Positions 46,350-59,592 of a stretch of DNA of 64,000 nt are shown here, piece by piece; positions within the stretch are counted from its first letter, which is position 1; each line of letters begins with the position of its first letter. Location: positions 2,738,001-2,802,000 of the forward strand of contig OX387182.1 of NCBI GenBank assembly GCA_947561395.2, given 5' to 3'. The notes under the pieces were generated by a model, which worked only from the letters and a program-made list of their open reading frames with translations, did not search any database and was not told the origin of the DNA. The stretch comes from Buxus sempervirens. Its lineage: Eukaryota > Streptophyta > Magnoliopsida > Buxales > Buxaceae. The position numbers and the translations under genes are program-made.

Positions 46350-49300
46350 ATGCCTACATCAGCATCAACCAACCGACCAGAAGATCTCGTTGCTAGGCTA
46401 AGTTCTGGCAATGGAGAGGTAGAATTAAAAGCTCTAAGAGAGCTCAAGAATCAGATCATAGGCAACAAAACCAAGAAACTCTCTTACATCAATCTTGGAG
46501 CTGTCCCCACTGTTGTCAAAATTCTAGCTGGTACTGGAGATTTTGATTCCTCTCTTCTAATCCAATCAGCAGTAACCATTGGAAGCTTTGCCTGGGGCAT
46601 TGATGCTGGTGTGGAGGCTGTTATTCAATCCGGGGCTGTTGAACACCTCTTTGGAATTCTTTCCCATCCAAATGACAAGGTAGCTGCATTTATTTTAATT
46701 TGTTTTATGCAAGAGTTTCTTGTTTGAATGTTGACTTTTTGGATGAATTGGCAAGTAACTGTAGACATGTGTATGATTCCTGATTAACAGTTTTGTTAGA
46801 CTCTTTATCTATTGAACAAGAAAAATAATATACATAATCTGTGCTATTGTTGATTACGGTTGAGTTGTATGGGTTGATTGATTGTGGAGTTTAGTTGCTT
46901 TGTTTTTGAAGGATTGTTTGGAAGTTTGAATTTGATAAATATTTGGTGATGGATCAATTATAAAATCAGTTAATTGAGTCTGAAATAGGCAAAATTTCGT
47001 CTTTTATTGATGATTTTAAATGCAAAACTTGATCATTCTCTGCATTCTTTGGAAAATATAGATTATAAACAGGAAAGTGACATTTTGATGTTGGGATCAA
47101 AATATCACTTTGCACTTAAAGGTCTAGTACACAAAAAATAATCTTGAAAATTGAACTTTGGAATCTTGTTTTGTTTGATGTGCTAAACTATTTATGAGAT
47201 TGTTGAAATTTAAACATTTCAACAAAAAAAAAAAAGGTACTTAAACCATTGTTACATGGATTTGGTCCTAACATGAATTTCTATTTCAATAATTTCATTG
47301 AGATTGAAAGAAACTTCAAATTGCTACTCATCTCCATCTTTGTGTACTTTATTATGTGTCAATTTGTAACACGTAGTTGTCAAATTTTGAATTTATATGA
47401 GAATGTAGGATATCAATCAGTCAATAAAAGCCAAATGCTTTATTCCAACTGGATAGGTAGGAAATAAACCCTAATATGAATATATCATCCATAATTGTTT
47501 GTAGAAATTAGCTGCTTGAAGCAGAATATGTACGATCCTAGGTGGGATCTGGGGTACTTATAATGGTTTAACCATCAATTCTTGAAAGTACTTGCACCCA
47601 AAAAATATTAGAAATTAAACTAGTCATACCGTTGAGCATATTCTTTGCTGAACCAGTATCATGAAATAGTGGGCTGTTTGTGATTGAAAACAATATTATA
47701 AATATTTTTGATGCTGTTCAGAACTGATGCTGCGAACCCAACTAATTAGGATAAGATATTTGATTGTTGATTTATTGACCTTTAAGACTGCTAATTCAAT
47801 AAAATTTGAACTATTAAAAGATTCAAAATGTAAGATAGATATGTATACTCATTGCAAAGTTTTTGAACTGCAAAATCAGCAACAAATATAGAGCTAAAAA
47901 CTTCTAAGCAATTTACTGTTCAGGAAGGTGCTTCCTGGTTTGCTGAAAACATGGTAACATCAATGTGTGTGCGCATCTTTAAGATTCTGGGAAAGTTTCG
48001 GTAGCCTGATAATTGAGATCATGATTGATAACAATGGGATTGTGATTTATTTAATCAAATAAAGAAGATTATTGGAAGATTGGATTTAATCTGGCAGCTA
48101 TCAGATAATTAATCTGATAATCTGAACCAGAGATGATAAAGTATAATGATGAAAGAATACCTTAATGCGCTGATCCTTTTTCTTAGTGGACTGTTGATGC
48201 AATGATTGTCACAAGACCTGGCTCGCCATTATATCTTGAAATCATATACATGTGTTAGTGATGTTATGATGTGAATTCAAGTTTAAGAGTTAAATGCAAG
48301 TTTATTCTAATGCCATTGTGCTCTAACAGTAATATTCAAAGACATTTGCTGTTGATGATGGGAAAGAGAAGATAATGAATTCAGAATTACCGTGAGCCGG
48401 AGTTTATCTAGAATAGTTGGATTGTTCACCATATCCATTATACCCTTTTCTGAGATGACATGACATGGCCACTTCAAATCAATGCCCTTTTTGAGACCAA
48501 CTCTTGTTTAGTTGTGAAGTCCCAAAATGTAAGGAGACGCCAAATGGTGAGAGGTTATTTAAATTGCTTGAAACCAATGCCCTTGTATAATTTAGGAAAT
48601 TATTAATGGATAAAATAGGAGTTTACAGTTATTGTGGGAGGCAAAATGACCTTCTTGAATTATATGAACAAAAAAACCTTGAAATCTGAGATTATCCCTT
48701 GTAATGGATAAATATAGGTATGAAGAATGAAATTCAAAAAGTAAAAGTCTAAACAGAAATTCACCAATGTAGAAAATTGAAGTTCCAATGTATTATTTTT
48801 ATAACTCAAAAGAATATCATAGTGACATAAATGGTATTGGCCAAGGGCACATTTTGCACAACAATGAGCCTCTCTTCTTATTGCGCTTCAGCCTCCGATG
48901 TATATGGTCTCCATCGCTCTTTTTTTTTTTCAATCTTCGAATACTTTATTTGTTGCATATGTTTTCTGCTCTCTTTAGATGCCTTGAGCTGTATTTCTGT
49001 TTGTTTAATTTGTTATGATTATAAAATTATGTAAATCATATATACATATTATTTTGGAATTCAATATTTTTTGGATTTATTAACAGGACCTTTTATTTCC
49101 AATTATTCTTCTTCCTTCAGTATCTTGCAGTTCTTTGAATTCCTTTTTATTGTAATTAGGATAGCTTTTTTTTGGTGGTTTTTCAGGTTGTGGATGCCAG
49201 TGCTCGTTCTCTGAGAATGATCTATCAATCAGAATTGGCTCCAAAATATGATGTCCTTCAAGAGAAAAACATGAAGAACCTTCTCTCACTTCTGAATAGT

Positions 49301-52300
49301 GAGAATGAAAATGTAACAGGACTTGGTGCAAGTATCATAACACATTCATGTGCGACAAGCCCAGAGCAGAAGGCCCTCTGTGATATGGGGGTTTTAAGAA
49401 GGCTTGTTTGTCTGCTTAATGGTTCTCTGAATCAAAGAGATGCAAGTCTAAGATCTCTTGCTGCAATTGTCAAGAACAATCCTGAAGTCACCACGAAGTT
49501 TGTGAAATATGATAATGGAAGAGCTTTGAGTGTCATAACAGGTTTAATGACGGATAGGTATTCTCGGACAAGACTTCTTGCTTGCATTTGCTTGATTGTT
49601 ATAAGAAACACTTCTCCTTGCCATCTGGAAGAGACAGGGTCAAAAACCAAATTGATATCGATATTACTTGAGCTTCTTGAAGAGCCTGATCAAGTTGGAG
49701 ATGAAGCTCCATTTGCATTTGCAGATCTAATTAAGGAAAAGGAGGATTTACAAAAACTAGCATTTGAGGTCAAAGCTGTTGACAAGCTTTGCAATTTCTT
49801 GCACAGAGGTCCTGCACAGGTCATGCGTTTCCAGGGAATATTGAAATCATTAGCTGAGCTATGCTCAAATTTGGAATGCTGCAGGTCTAGGTTCATGTCA
49901 CTGCAGGTTGGTTTTGTCATAGGATCCATTAAGTTGCACGTGAATGATTTCTATTATTTTTCTTTTTTGTAACCTCTTCTGTCATGCACATTCCTCCCAA
50001 GACATTAGTTCAATGACAATTTCTTTGTGTTTGATTTGCTAGCACATGGTTTACTCCTATCATTTTTTTCTTTATATATATACTTATATAGTTTTGGAAA
50101 TCTCTTGTTTCATGCTTATTTCTGTCCATGAGATAATTACATCTTTTTTTGGTAGCAAGGATCTTAGTGCTAGTGGTGAATTAACTTGCATATGGTTGAT
50201 CCCTTCTAGTTTTGTTCTGATAATATCTTCTGTCTGTCTGTTTCTATCAATCAATTCTGTTCTAAATCTTACTATCACTTAATGAATCCTATGAACCAAA
50301 TCAAAGTTTAAATGAATGACTGTTCTTGTGCTGTTTCCCTTTTATAAGGGTCCCATGTTTGTTTGTTTGTTTTTTTTTTCCTCTGTGAATTTATGATATA
50401 TATGTTTATCTTGAGTGCTTATTTGATACACAGGCAGTTTATTCTCAATGGTTATAATCTTATAATATAAGGCTTCATGATCATGGCTAACAGCATATAC
50501 AGGAAAATTTTCGGTAGATCTGTGAATCTGGTTTCACCTTTGGATTCTGTGAATATTTTTTCTGTTTTCTCTGTGAGGATGTTAGTTTTTATATCTGCCT
50601 GTATTGGAATCACATATTAGTTGAAATCATGAAATCTTTGTATTCTTGGTGTTTGTAACGAGAAAGAGAAGAAAGAAAACACTGAAGAAAGAAAAGAAAG
50701 AAGTCATGATTAAATTGCAATTGTATGTTATTCCCCCATGCTTACACCTCTTTTGTTATGGATCATTAATATAAGAAGATATACTGACTACTGAGCTTTA
50801 ATTCCTTAGCAAGTTTGAACAATTACATGGCACATAACACTCTCTGTAAACTTGTATTTGATGTCTAATTATTGAAATTTTCTCCCTTAGCAAGTTTATG
50901 GATGAATTGATGAGTCATATTCAAGATGAGGTGTTTTGATGTACGTTATTTCCAGAAGATGTAATCTTGGTAAGTCACATTAGAGAAGTAAATGTTAAGT
51001 TATAACTGGCAAAAGATGCCTTAGAATCAAAGGGCTAAAATAAGTCGTGCAAGGACAGAATATATGAAATGTCCTTTTAATACAAATAACAATATAACTA
51101 ATGAAACTATTAGAATTGACAATCAAGACATTCCTAGAAGCAATAAATTTAGATATCTTGGATTCATAGTACAAAAATATGGAGAAATTGATGAAGACGT
51201 AGCACATGGGATTATAGTTTGTTGGCTTAAGTAGAGAGTTTTTCTAAAATATTGTGTGATAAGCATGTTCCACTGAAATTAAAGAGGGCGTTTATATGAC
51301 ATCACCAACTATGTTATATGGTATAGAATGTTGGGCAACAAAGAAGCAACATGTTTAGAAGATATGTTTACCTATGAGGACACTAAGATAGACATTTGGC
51401 CAAACTAGAAAAGTCAAAGTAAGAAATGAAGATACTCAAAAGTGGTTGGGCATAGCATGCATTGGGGAAAAAATTGAGAGTAGGTTAAGGTGGTTTGGAC
51501 ATCTAAAGCAAAGACCTAGAGATGCTGAAGGTATGAGAGATGCATATTGAAGGGCCTAAGAGATCAAGAAAAGACCTAAAAAGATATGGATGGATTTAAT
51601 AAAACAAGATTTATATAAATATGGATTAGACTTATATAAATATAAATTAATTGAAGATATGATTTTTGATAGAGCAGGATGGAGAGACAAGATTCGTGTC
51701 AAGTGGGAATTAGCTTATGTTGATGATGATGATGAGTTGCGATGGACCATATTGAGAGGAAAAAAAGCATAGATAAAGCAATTTAAACAATGAAATATAA
51801 TATACAAAATCCACTTCATTAAAAAAAAAATGGCATCAAATTGAAATTAAGAAATGAAAGATAGGTGATTCAAGTCCTTGTGAAAAATGAAAAAGTGGAA
51901 GTAAAGTAAGCATTAGATGGTGTGAAGTATAGGGAAGAAAGAGAGCAAAAGAGAAAAATAGAGAGGGCAAGAAGTGCTTATAGAAAGAAAAAAAAAAAGA
52001 AGAAGAAGAAAAAAGAAAGACGCCTTATTCCAACTAATTGGGATCAGTAACATGAATTTCGTTCCTTCATCCTAATTTCTCCAAAGCCATATCTTTTATC
52101 AGGTTTTGCATTCTTAAATTCTTTTTGACTGATCCATCCGAGTTTTTTTTGGTCTTTTTCAAGCCCCCTTGGCTTCATCAACAAATATCCCTGGCACCTT
52201 ACGGTTGCCTCTTTGCCTTGTCACTTACATACCCAGACCATCTTAATTTACTTTCCTTGATCTTATTGCTTAATCAGGCAACCGGTAAATACTTCCTAAT

Positions 52301-55300
52301 ATGCATAAATGAGAACTAATAAGATGAGGATACTGAAATAGATATGTGACAAGGCTAGGAAAACTAAGTTAAATCATATGTTACTTCTTTGTTGCCCTGC
52401 ATCTTGGTTTGTAAATCATTCACTCCTATGAGAATTTGCATTGTAAATAACACTTTAAAGTTCATCATCTCTTAGGCAATTTAGCTTTATGACATTTCCC
52501 CATTAATGTCCCTCTCTTTATGTATATTTAATTATAATTGATTGATTTTTGGAATCCCGTGATTCTCAATTGATAGTTGCTTAGCCTCCGTTATAATTTG
52601 TAATGAAGTTACATTCCATATACTCACTGTTGACTTATTTTAAAGCCTTTTAATTCTAGGTATCTCCACTACTTACTTTCACTCTAGTTAGTCCGCCTTA
52701 TCTGTAAGTACTTCCTGCCTTCTCTGTATCTCTCTCACTCTATTTCGCTCTCTTTCTTCCCTATACTAAACGCCATATAATGCTACTTTATTTTCCCCTT
52801 TTCATTTTTCATAGGGACTTGAAGCACCTATCTTTCTTTCCTCAATTTTAGCTTTATGTCATTTTTTGTTAATGATACGGGTTTTGTGATTTTATATTTC
52901 ATTGTTTAATTTGCTTTGTCTATACCTTTTTTTTTCCCCTCTCAATATGGTAAATTGCAACTAATCATAATCAACATAAGCCAGTTCCCACCAAAGTGCA
53001 TTCCCTGAATATTTTTCGAATTTTCTCCTTCAGCTTCTGTGCATAGGAATTCACATTCATAACATTTTGCTACCCACAAAAATTTAGGTGGTAATGGAGA
53101 GCCCTTGCTACTATTTAATGCTCTACTGAAAGAATGGAGTGAAAATAGACCCCATTATTTCACATCTAGTAGCAATAATCCTGATCAATTTTTGTGGTAA
53201 AGAATACACTAACAGTTGGATTTTGGAGAAGGAAATATTGAGTGGGTCTAATTCCATTTCTTTAGACCTCAGGATGTGGTATTCTTCAAAGCCCCATTGT
53301 GTAAGTTATTTGTTTCAACTAATGGTGCATGAAATGTAAAATCTTGGATCTTATACCATATGCAATTATAGAATTTGAGTTGAAAAGAAAGGTTTTTTTT
53401 GTTTCAGAGAGAAACACTGAATGTGAATTCTTATTTCTTAATTGAAGGTGGAATGAAGTGGATATTACTTGAATCCTTTATATTCATATGTACAACTAAA
53501 TCACAGAAGAGGCCTTTAAAAGCTGCTACTGTAGGGAATTCACCTTATCCATAATATCCGTGTTTGATGTGATATTATTTGGCCATGGGTATGTAATGTG
53601 TATGTCAATTCAAATATGCACCTTATTTTTAGGCAAAAATTTTATTAGGTTGTGTGCATACTATGATCCTGAGAATGCAGGCGATATGAAGTGTCAATTA
53701 ATATGATTGACATTATGAAACTTTTGTAAATTATTAAATGTTTGAAATTTATAATTAGTTCCGTTTATGATTGGATGCATTCGTTATTGGATATAAACAG
53801 AACAATGTATAGCTAGCTTTAATGGTGCCACAATTTTTTTATTGTTTTTGATGAATGATATGTCAACGGGGGATTACAAATCCATCATTTAGATAAAAAT
53901 ACATGGCCAAACTAGACACCTATACCCAAGTCCATGTAATATAGGTATAAACTTTAATGATTGCTGATTTTAGAAAATTGTTTTGCTAGATCAAAATAGG
54001 AACTTTTGAGTAAATAAAATGGTCATATAGGGGTAAAATACACTCAGCCAGACGCACCCACACAGACACAAATTCCCACCTTTATATCCACCCTTGTGCA
54101 TATATAGAAACCTTCCCTACTCTCACCTTCATATTTCAACAGGTGGTAGTTGTTTGGGTATAAAAGATCTATCTAATATTTTTCACATTATCTTTTATTT
54201 ATGCATAAAATAGTCAATTAGACACTTCAGATATATTGTTGTGGTCTTGGCATTGCTAACCACATAAAAAACTTTTGAGTATAATACTAGAGCTAATTAC
54301 ATGGTAGCAATTTGAGGTCCCAATTGGGTGGCGAAAGCCTCCGACTGTGCTATTTTTTACATGGAGGCTGATGCAGAAAAACATTTGATGGGTTTTTTGT
54401 GGTCCCATATAAGTTTCATATACCAAGATATTAGGCGCAAATAAGTATAGACATATAAATGCAATTATTTTCTTTTCTTTGTTATTTCTTGAAACTTTTT
54501 TTTTTCTTTCTTTTTTATTTTATTTTTTTCAATTTCTTGAAACACTCTTAATTCTACTTTTTTCAACAGAGTTGTTTTTGACAAATTGTGCTCATTTAAA
54601 AACTTCAATAATGTTTTCCTTCTGACAAGGAAAAGTGGGTTCATGGTGGTAAAGTTTTAGAACCCGGGAATCCAGTACTGGTACGTACCAGCAGGTACAC
54701 ACAAGTACTGATCAATATTTACTTTAAATACTGGTATTTAATGTAACAGGGTCAGCCAGAACCGGTGCATACCAGCCAAGATTTATAATCCTGCATGGTA
54801 GTGAAATTTAGGCTAAGACGATTCTTGAACCTAGATCCATCATAGATAAATTGTTGTTACACATGGTAAAACTGTTTTCTCCTTGATGCTACTCATTCTT
54901 CGTTGAATAGTTAACCTTTCTTGCTTAGGCAAAGCACTATTGCCTGTATCTGCATAGATTACCATGACTGTAAACACAAATTAAATCTTAAATTGGTCAA
55001 TAAGTGATTGATTATCTTGCAACTATTAATCCATTTATCATGAATGATACAGGTGTTGAACCTAGTGGTTGATGTGCTGAACCATGATAGTGCTGAAGTG
55101 CGAACTGAGGCTTGCCTCTGTATAAGAAATGTTTCTCGGTCTGTCCAGGTTTGCTTTAAAAATACTTCTGCATCTCTGTGAATTCCTTTTCAGTAAAGGT
55201 TTGCAATTAGTACTATTTTGTAGCGTTCCTCAAAGGCTTTGCTAACAGAGTGTTTTTCAGAATTTAAGTGCAGGTAACTTTATGAACGAATTGATTGTCA

Positions 55301-58300
55301 ATTCCTTGATACGGCTTTTAGAAGATCATTCTGCTTCAGTCCAGGTATACGATTCCTAATCTTGGTGATGACCATTGTACCATCTTATTGATGTTAGGTA
55401 TTAATTCACTAAGGAAGACAGTTGTCTGTGCATATTCATATTTGCCAAGATATTTGATTTTTCAATTTTGTACTGAAAACTGGACTATTTGGAATGGTAG
55501 AAAGGGGGTCTCTTCCACAGTGAATTCCATAATAATGTATGAGTTAAGCAATTCTATAATAAATTCAATAATTGCTTTGTTCATGGATGCACTCATAATG
55601 TTTTCACTTTTTTTCAGAAGTTATGAATTCAATCATACTGCATGCAGGGCTCATTTCTTCACCTTAAATTATATCTATAAACATGGCCAGAATAAATTTA
55701 GAAAATCATTTCAGTCCCTCTACATGATCCTGCCTCAAGCAGCCACCTGTTTCCTATTCCAACCATTTGTAAGCAATATCTATGTTGGTCAAGGTCCACC
55801 ATTTCTGCAACAAACCGACCAAAGAAATCTAAAGCAGAAGCATTTTTTTTCTCTTTCCTGAAGAATCAGAATGAGTTTCAATAAGAATTGCTTGTCATCA
55901 TCCACAGGCAGTCCAGAGCCAAGGGGTAGAGATGTTTCCTATGGTTCACATTTTATCAATATAATCAAATTTAAGTTTTATCTTGTCATTGTTACCCCTC
56001 ATGTGCTGGGTCATGAATCTAAGGAATATTAGTTAGATGGGTCCTTCAAATCACAACCTAAGGGTTTGAAGAATGTAACTAGATATTTTTAAAATATTGA
56101 TTAGCCTCATAAGAACTTCTGGTTGCACTTTTAGGAGGTAGTATTGTTGTTATTCTTTGTTTAACTTTTAGATGGATCACTATAAGATATGAGAGTATAT
56201 AGATGAGCTGTGACTGGAAGGTTATTAGTCAAGGCACAGATGCAACATTTGCTGACTTCCATGTGAATTTTTAGCATGGAATGTAATGAAGAACAGATGA
56301 AGTTTCAATTTTTATTATTGAAACGTTTTCTGTTGATCTTAATATGTATCACCTGCTTTCTATGTGGCTTAAGAAAACTCATAAGATATTAAGCTACTGG
56401 GTCTCTGAGATGTTGTGGCTAACATTTTGTTGTTCACTTGTTCCTCAATAAGTGGTCCTGAATATAGTGTTGGTTCAATAAATATTTGTGTGTCATAACT
56501 TTGCACTAGTCCATATATTATGGTTTTTCTTTGGTTCATTTGAAGGATCCCTACAATGCCATTTGTCTACTTTTTTCTTTTTTAAAAGATACTTTTATAT
56601 TTGAGCCACTAGTAATTTGATTAGGAGTTACCAAGTCTTAATTTTTTCGCTAGGCATGCCTAATGATGCTTTGATCAAGCTGGTGTAAGCGATATATGCT
56701 AGCAACTGCAAAATCTAACTCTTCAGCAATTATATAACTCCACCATCTTATTTGGAGATAACAGAAGCTTCTGTATTGCTGTAACTAATTGTTGCAAGGT
56801 CAACGTATTCTGATACACCATCTGGTGATGCTTGCCAAAGAGGTCTGCCAAATTTTTTATTTCATAAATGGTATTGGAAAATTCCTGTCATTGTAACAAC
56901 TAACATACAATTACCATTGGTCCATAGTGGTGTCACTTTTACAATTTTCGACCATCTATTGGTCTTTGTAGTGCTTCTAAGTTATTTCTGTCATATTTTT
57001 CAGTCCTGAAAATATCTTACCTTTTCGGTGCTCCTGAATTTCAAAAGACATCCTTTATTCCAGGTTGCAGCTGTTGGTGCTATTAGCAATGTAGTGGTTG
57101 ATTTTACAACACATAGATCAACTTTCATCCAATGTGGGGGAGTGAAAGAACTTGTTCAGCTGTCAAATTCGATGGGTTTACCTCTCAGATCAGGTGCTGT
57201 ATGTGCTTTGAGGAACTTAACATTTCAGGCAGACAACAATTGCAGAGAAGAAGTTTTTATGGAACTGACAGTTTCTACATTGGAAAGCCTTATCAGAGGT
57301 AACCATCATACTCGTTATTGGTGAACTTAGGAACTGTTCCATTTTGATGTTGCTGTACATATAGATACAAACAACCTTCTGATCAAATTTCTGTAGCAGA
57401 TCCAGAGTCTAGTGTCCAAGAGCAAGCTTTGGCCCTAGTTTGCAATCTTGTTGATGGTTCCGTCAAATTGCTTGAGCATGTAGTTGGCAAAGGAGGTCTT
57501 ATTTTAAATGCAGTTGGAAAGCAACTGGGAACTGCATCAAAATCAGGAGTCTTGTTGCAGGTTTGAACTTCTTTTAAATTGTATTCTTGTTTCTAGTGTG
57601 TCATCTATTGCCAATACCTTATCATGGTTGGATTGCTCCAAGAGGAAAAAAAAAAAAAGAAGCCAAAAACACAAAGGATTAGATTGCCGAATCCCTAGAG
57701 TTTCTTATTTAAGAGGTCAGATAGACGGACCATAATACAGTCCAGGTCCTGCCAAAGGAGAGTCCCAATTTAAGAGATCAGATGCGAATAGAGAAATTTT
57801 CCACTTTGCATCTTTTCATAATCAGGAGGGAATTATTCTGACGATTGCCCTCTTTTTTTTTTTTTTTAAGCATTTATTCTTATATTTACTGCTTCCTTAA
57901 GTTGCTTCTGATGTAGTGAAATTGATTCCTTTTAGGGTATGTACGTTCTTTGCAATGTTGCAGTCGGGAATGAGTTCCATAAGGAAGCAGTGATGAACCT
58001 ACTCCTTCCACCGGAAGGGAGCTGCACTCACTCTGTAATAATCAAATTTTTGCAGAGTGATGACAGTGAGCTTCGTACAGTTACCATCTGGTGTCTTATA
58101 ACCCTCACCGAACCAGGCAGTCCTGGTGCATCTGCTCGGGTTCTGAAATTACTCAGTGCTGGCATAATCTCTCGGATAAAGAATATGGACAGGGATCCCT
58201 GCATGGATGTGAAGGTCAAACTCAAATATACTTTTATTAAGATAACTTCCATTTGGTTTTCCATGATATTATTTATTAATCGATCCTTGTGTCATCTGCA

Positions 58301-58379
58301 GCTTCGTATACAGCAGCTATTTAACAATATATCAAGTTTTAGCGACAGCTATGAATTATCCCTTTCCAGCAGCCATTGA
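46350..58379 (+). CDS. armadillo-repeat protein, ARMC8/Gid5-like
   Basis: Eight coding exons with consensus splice sites: 46,350-46,679; 49,187-49,906; 55,053-55,148; 55,261-55,344; 57,064-57,298; 57,400-57,560; 57,936-58,214; 58,302-58,379. They join in frame to 660 residues. The start is the ATG giving MPTSASTNRPEDLVARL; the frame is open for seven codons upstream but without another ATG. The whole chain is armadillo helices. The N-terminus (NQIIGNKTKKLSYINLGAVP), the middle (VRTEACLCIRNVSRSVQNLS) and the GLPLRSGAVCALRNLTFQA stretch resemble human ARMC8 in order and spacing, and human ARMC8 (673 residues) is of similar length. ARMC8 and yeast Gid5 are scaffold subunits of the CTLH/GID ubiquitin ligase and hold the substrate receptor, so I infer that role. 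Introns 1 and 2 are 2.5 and 5.1 kb and hold transposons. Confidence 0.88.
50980..52060 (+). mobile_element. RTE-type LINE 3' end, in intron 2
   Basis: The plus strand carries the degraded C-terminal part of an RTE-clade non-LTR retrotransposon polyprotein: FRYLGFIVQ near 51,150, then pieces around 51,240-51,340 (CDKHVPLKLK, TMLYGIECWATKKQHV), then RLRWFGHLKQRPRDA near 51,490, and GWRDKIRVKWELAYVDDDDE at 51,680-51,740. The 3' end resembles plant RTE tails (CCTTATTCCAACTAATTGGG). Frames are broken by stops and small deletions. It is 5'-truncated. Confidence 0.8.
52065..52995 (-). mobile_element. RTE-type LINE 3' end, inverted copy
   Basis: On the minus strand 52,995-52,685 repeats the sequence of 51,695-52,010 on the plus strand, including ATATTGAGAGG, AATGAAATATAA and GAAAGATAGGTG(A/C)TTCAAGTC. 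The copies are arranged tail to tail. The segment between the arms contains RTE-tail-like pyrimidine-rich sequence. No long ORF. Confidence 0.75.
52996..55052. other. rest of intron 2, nothing coding
   Basis: AT-rich. Around 54,655-54,790 there is a stretch with palindromic GGTACGTACC and several GTACTGGTA-like motifs, possibly a small unclassified element. No exon-like sequence seen. Confidence 0.4.
55345..57063. other. intron 4 of the armadillo gene
   Basis: 1.7-kb intron. An open frame at 55,388-55,861 lacks family resemblance and appears accidental. No mobile element end recognised. Confidence 0.5.
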
Positions 58380-59590
58380 TGATGAAAAGGTGGAAGTGAA
58401 ATTTTTGTGGTACCAGTTTTTGCTGGGGTATCCCCATGTTTTGTAGGATCATATCCAGCCTTTTCCTGGCTTCGAAGGACACGGTAAGCATTGCTTCCAT
58501 GGAGAGAGCTTTCAAAAAATCTCTGTGAATTCAAATTTCAGCCCCATTTTGCAGGCATTGGATTGTTTTTTAGCAACTCAGAGTTTGCTTCTCTCCCTTT
58601 TGGCTTTCCCGGACCAGGTTATCCCAAAACCTAATTTCCATCATGATATTCGTAATCTGGTCAATCAAGTCTTGATTCTTTGTGTCAATCGGCGGTTCTT
58701 GCAGTGTTGTAACTCTCTTGTTAAATGTAAATTAAATATTTCTGTCACCACTAAGAGCAAAATCCAAAAGAAATTTTAGCTTTCTCCCCTGATCCACTCT
58801 CCATCTCCTTTTCCTGAGAACTTGTAATTTCATTTATACTCAGTGTGTTTATGTTGTACAGACTTGAGGGGATCCACCCAACTGCAGGTCTGGTTGTTAT
58901 GCAGTTTGTTCAAGAAGATTACATCTCAGACCTTGTTAGCCTCATAACTCAACCAAATGTTTCAGCTGCTGGTGTACATTGAACATCCATTTCTGATGAT
59001 TTTGGCTTGTACACGTCATGTGGGTTAGACAGGTTGTATGATGCCAATTTCCAAACCCTAGGTTTTTTTTTGGGGATGATCACCCATTGTGGGCTAGACC
59101 TGGTGTGAAACCACTTTGAATATGAGAGATTGAGATATATTATACAGAGATTTTACATACAACTTGTCTCGGAAATCTATGCCTTAAAACGAATGATTTA
59201 ATTGAATCTTCACGGGGGATTTAGTTGTAAATGATGCACTCTGCATTGCTGCCCTTTCGCCCAAGAAACACGACTTAAGGCAATTGATCTTAATTATCCT
59301 AAATTGATCCCTCCAGAGAGAAATTAGTGTGAGTTAAACATAAGGATTGAAACTTGAAAGATGGTTCCTTGGGTTTTATTAGGGTTAGGTAGGCTAGGAC
59401 TCAATTGTGTTTCTTTCAGGATTGGGTTTAGCCGGTTAGGGATTGCAACGGTTTGAATAAATTGGAACCAAATGTATCAGGTTTGGTTGTGGGTTGTTAG
59501 TACTTGGTTTCAATTTAGTTTCCGTGCACTACTTCATGTCAGCCTACCTCTTTGGGTAGTTTTGTTTGCAGATAATTGTATTTCTATCTA
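58380..59590. other. 3' flank of armadillo gene; orphan exon-like ORF
   Basis: Contains the 3'UTR. At 58,863-58,982, just after a pyrimidine-rich TTGTACAG acceptor-like site, 39 codons run to a TGA with natural-looking composition (LEGIHPTAGLVVMQFVQEDY and on). I do not recognise it; it could be an alternative last exon or a relic. The remainder shows nothing. Confidence 0.35.
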
Positions 59591-59592
59591 TA

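Noticed and set aside
51600-51772. 60-codon frame as a host gene within intron 2
   Set aside because: Its residues (GWRDKIRVKWELAYVDDDDE) belong to the RTE LINE tail.
54655-54790. Palindromic GGTACGTACC and GTACTGGTA repeats as a MITE
   Set aside because: No pair of inverted ends with a duplication could be identified.
55388-55861. 157-codon open frame in intron 4 of the armadillo gene
   Set aside because: No recognisable motif, starts and ends without gene signals, and lies in a well-defined intron.
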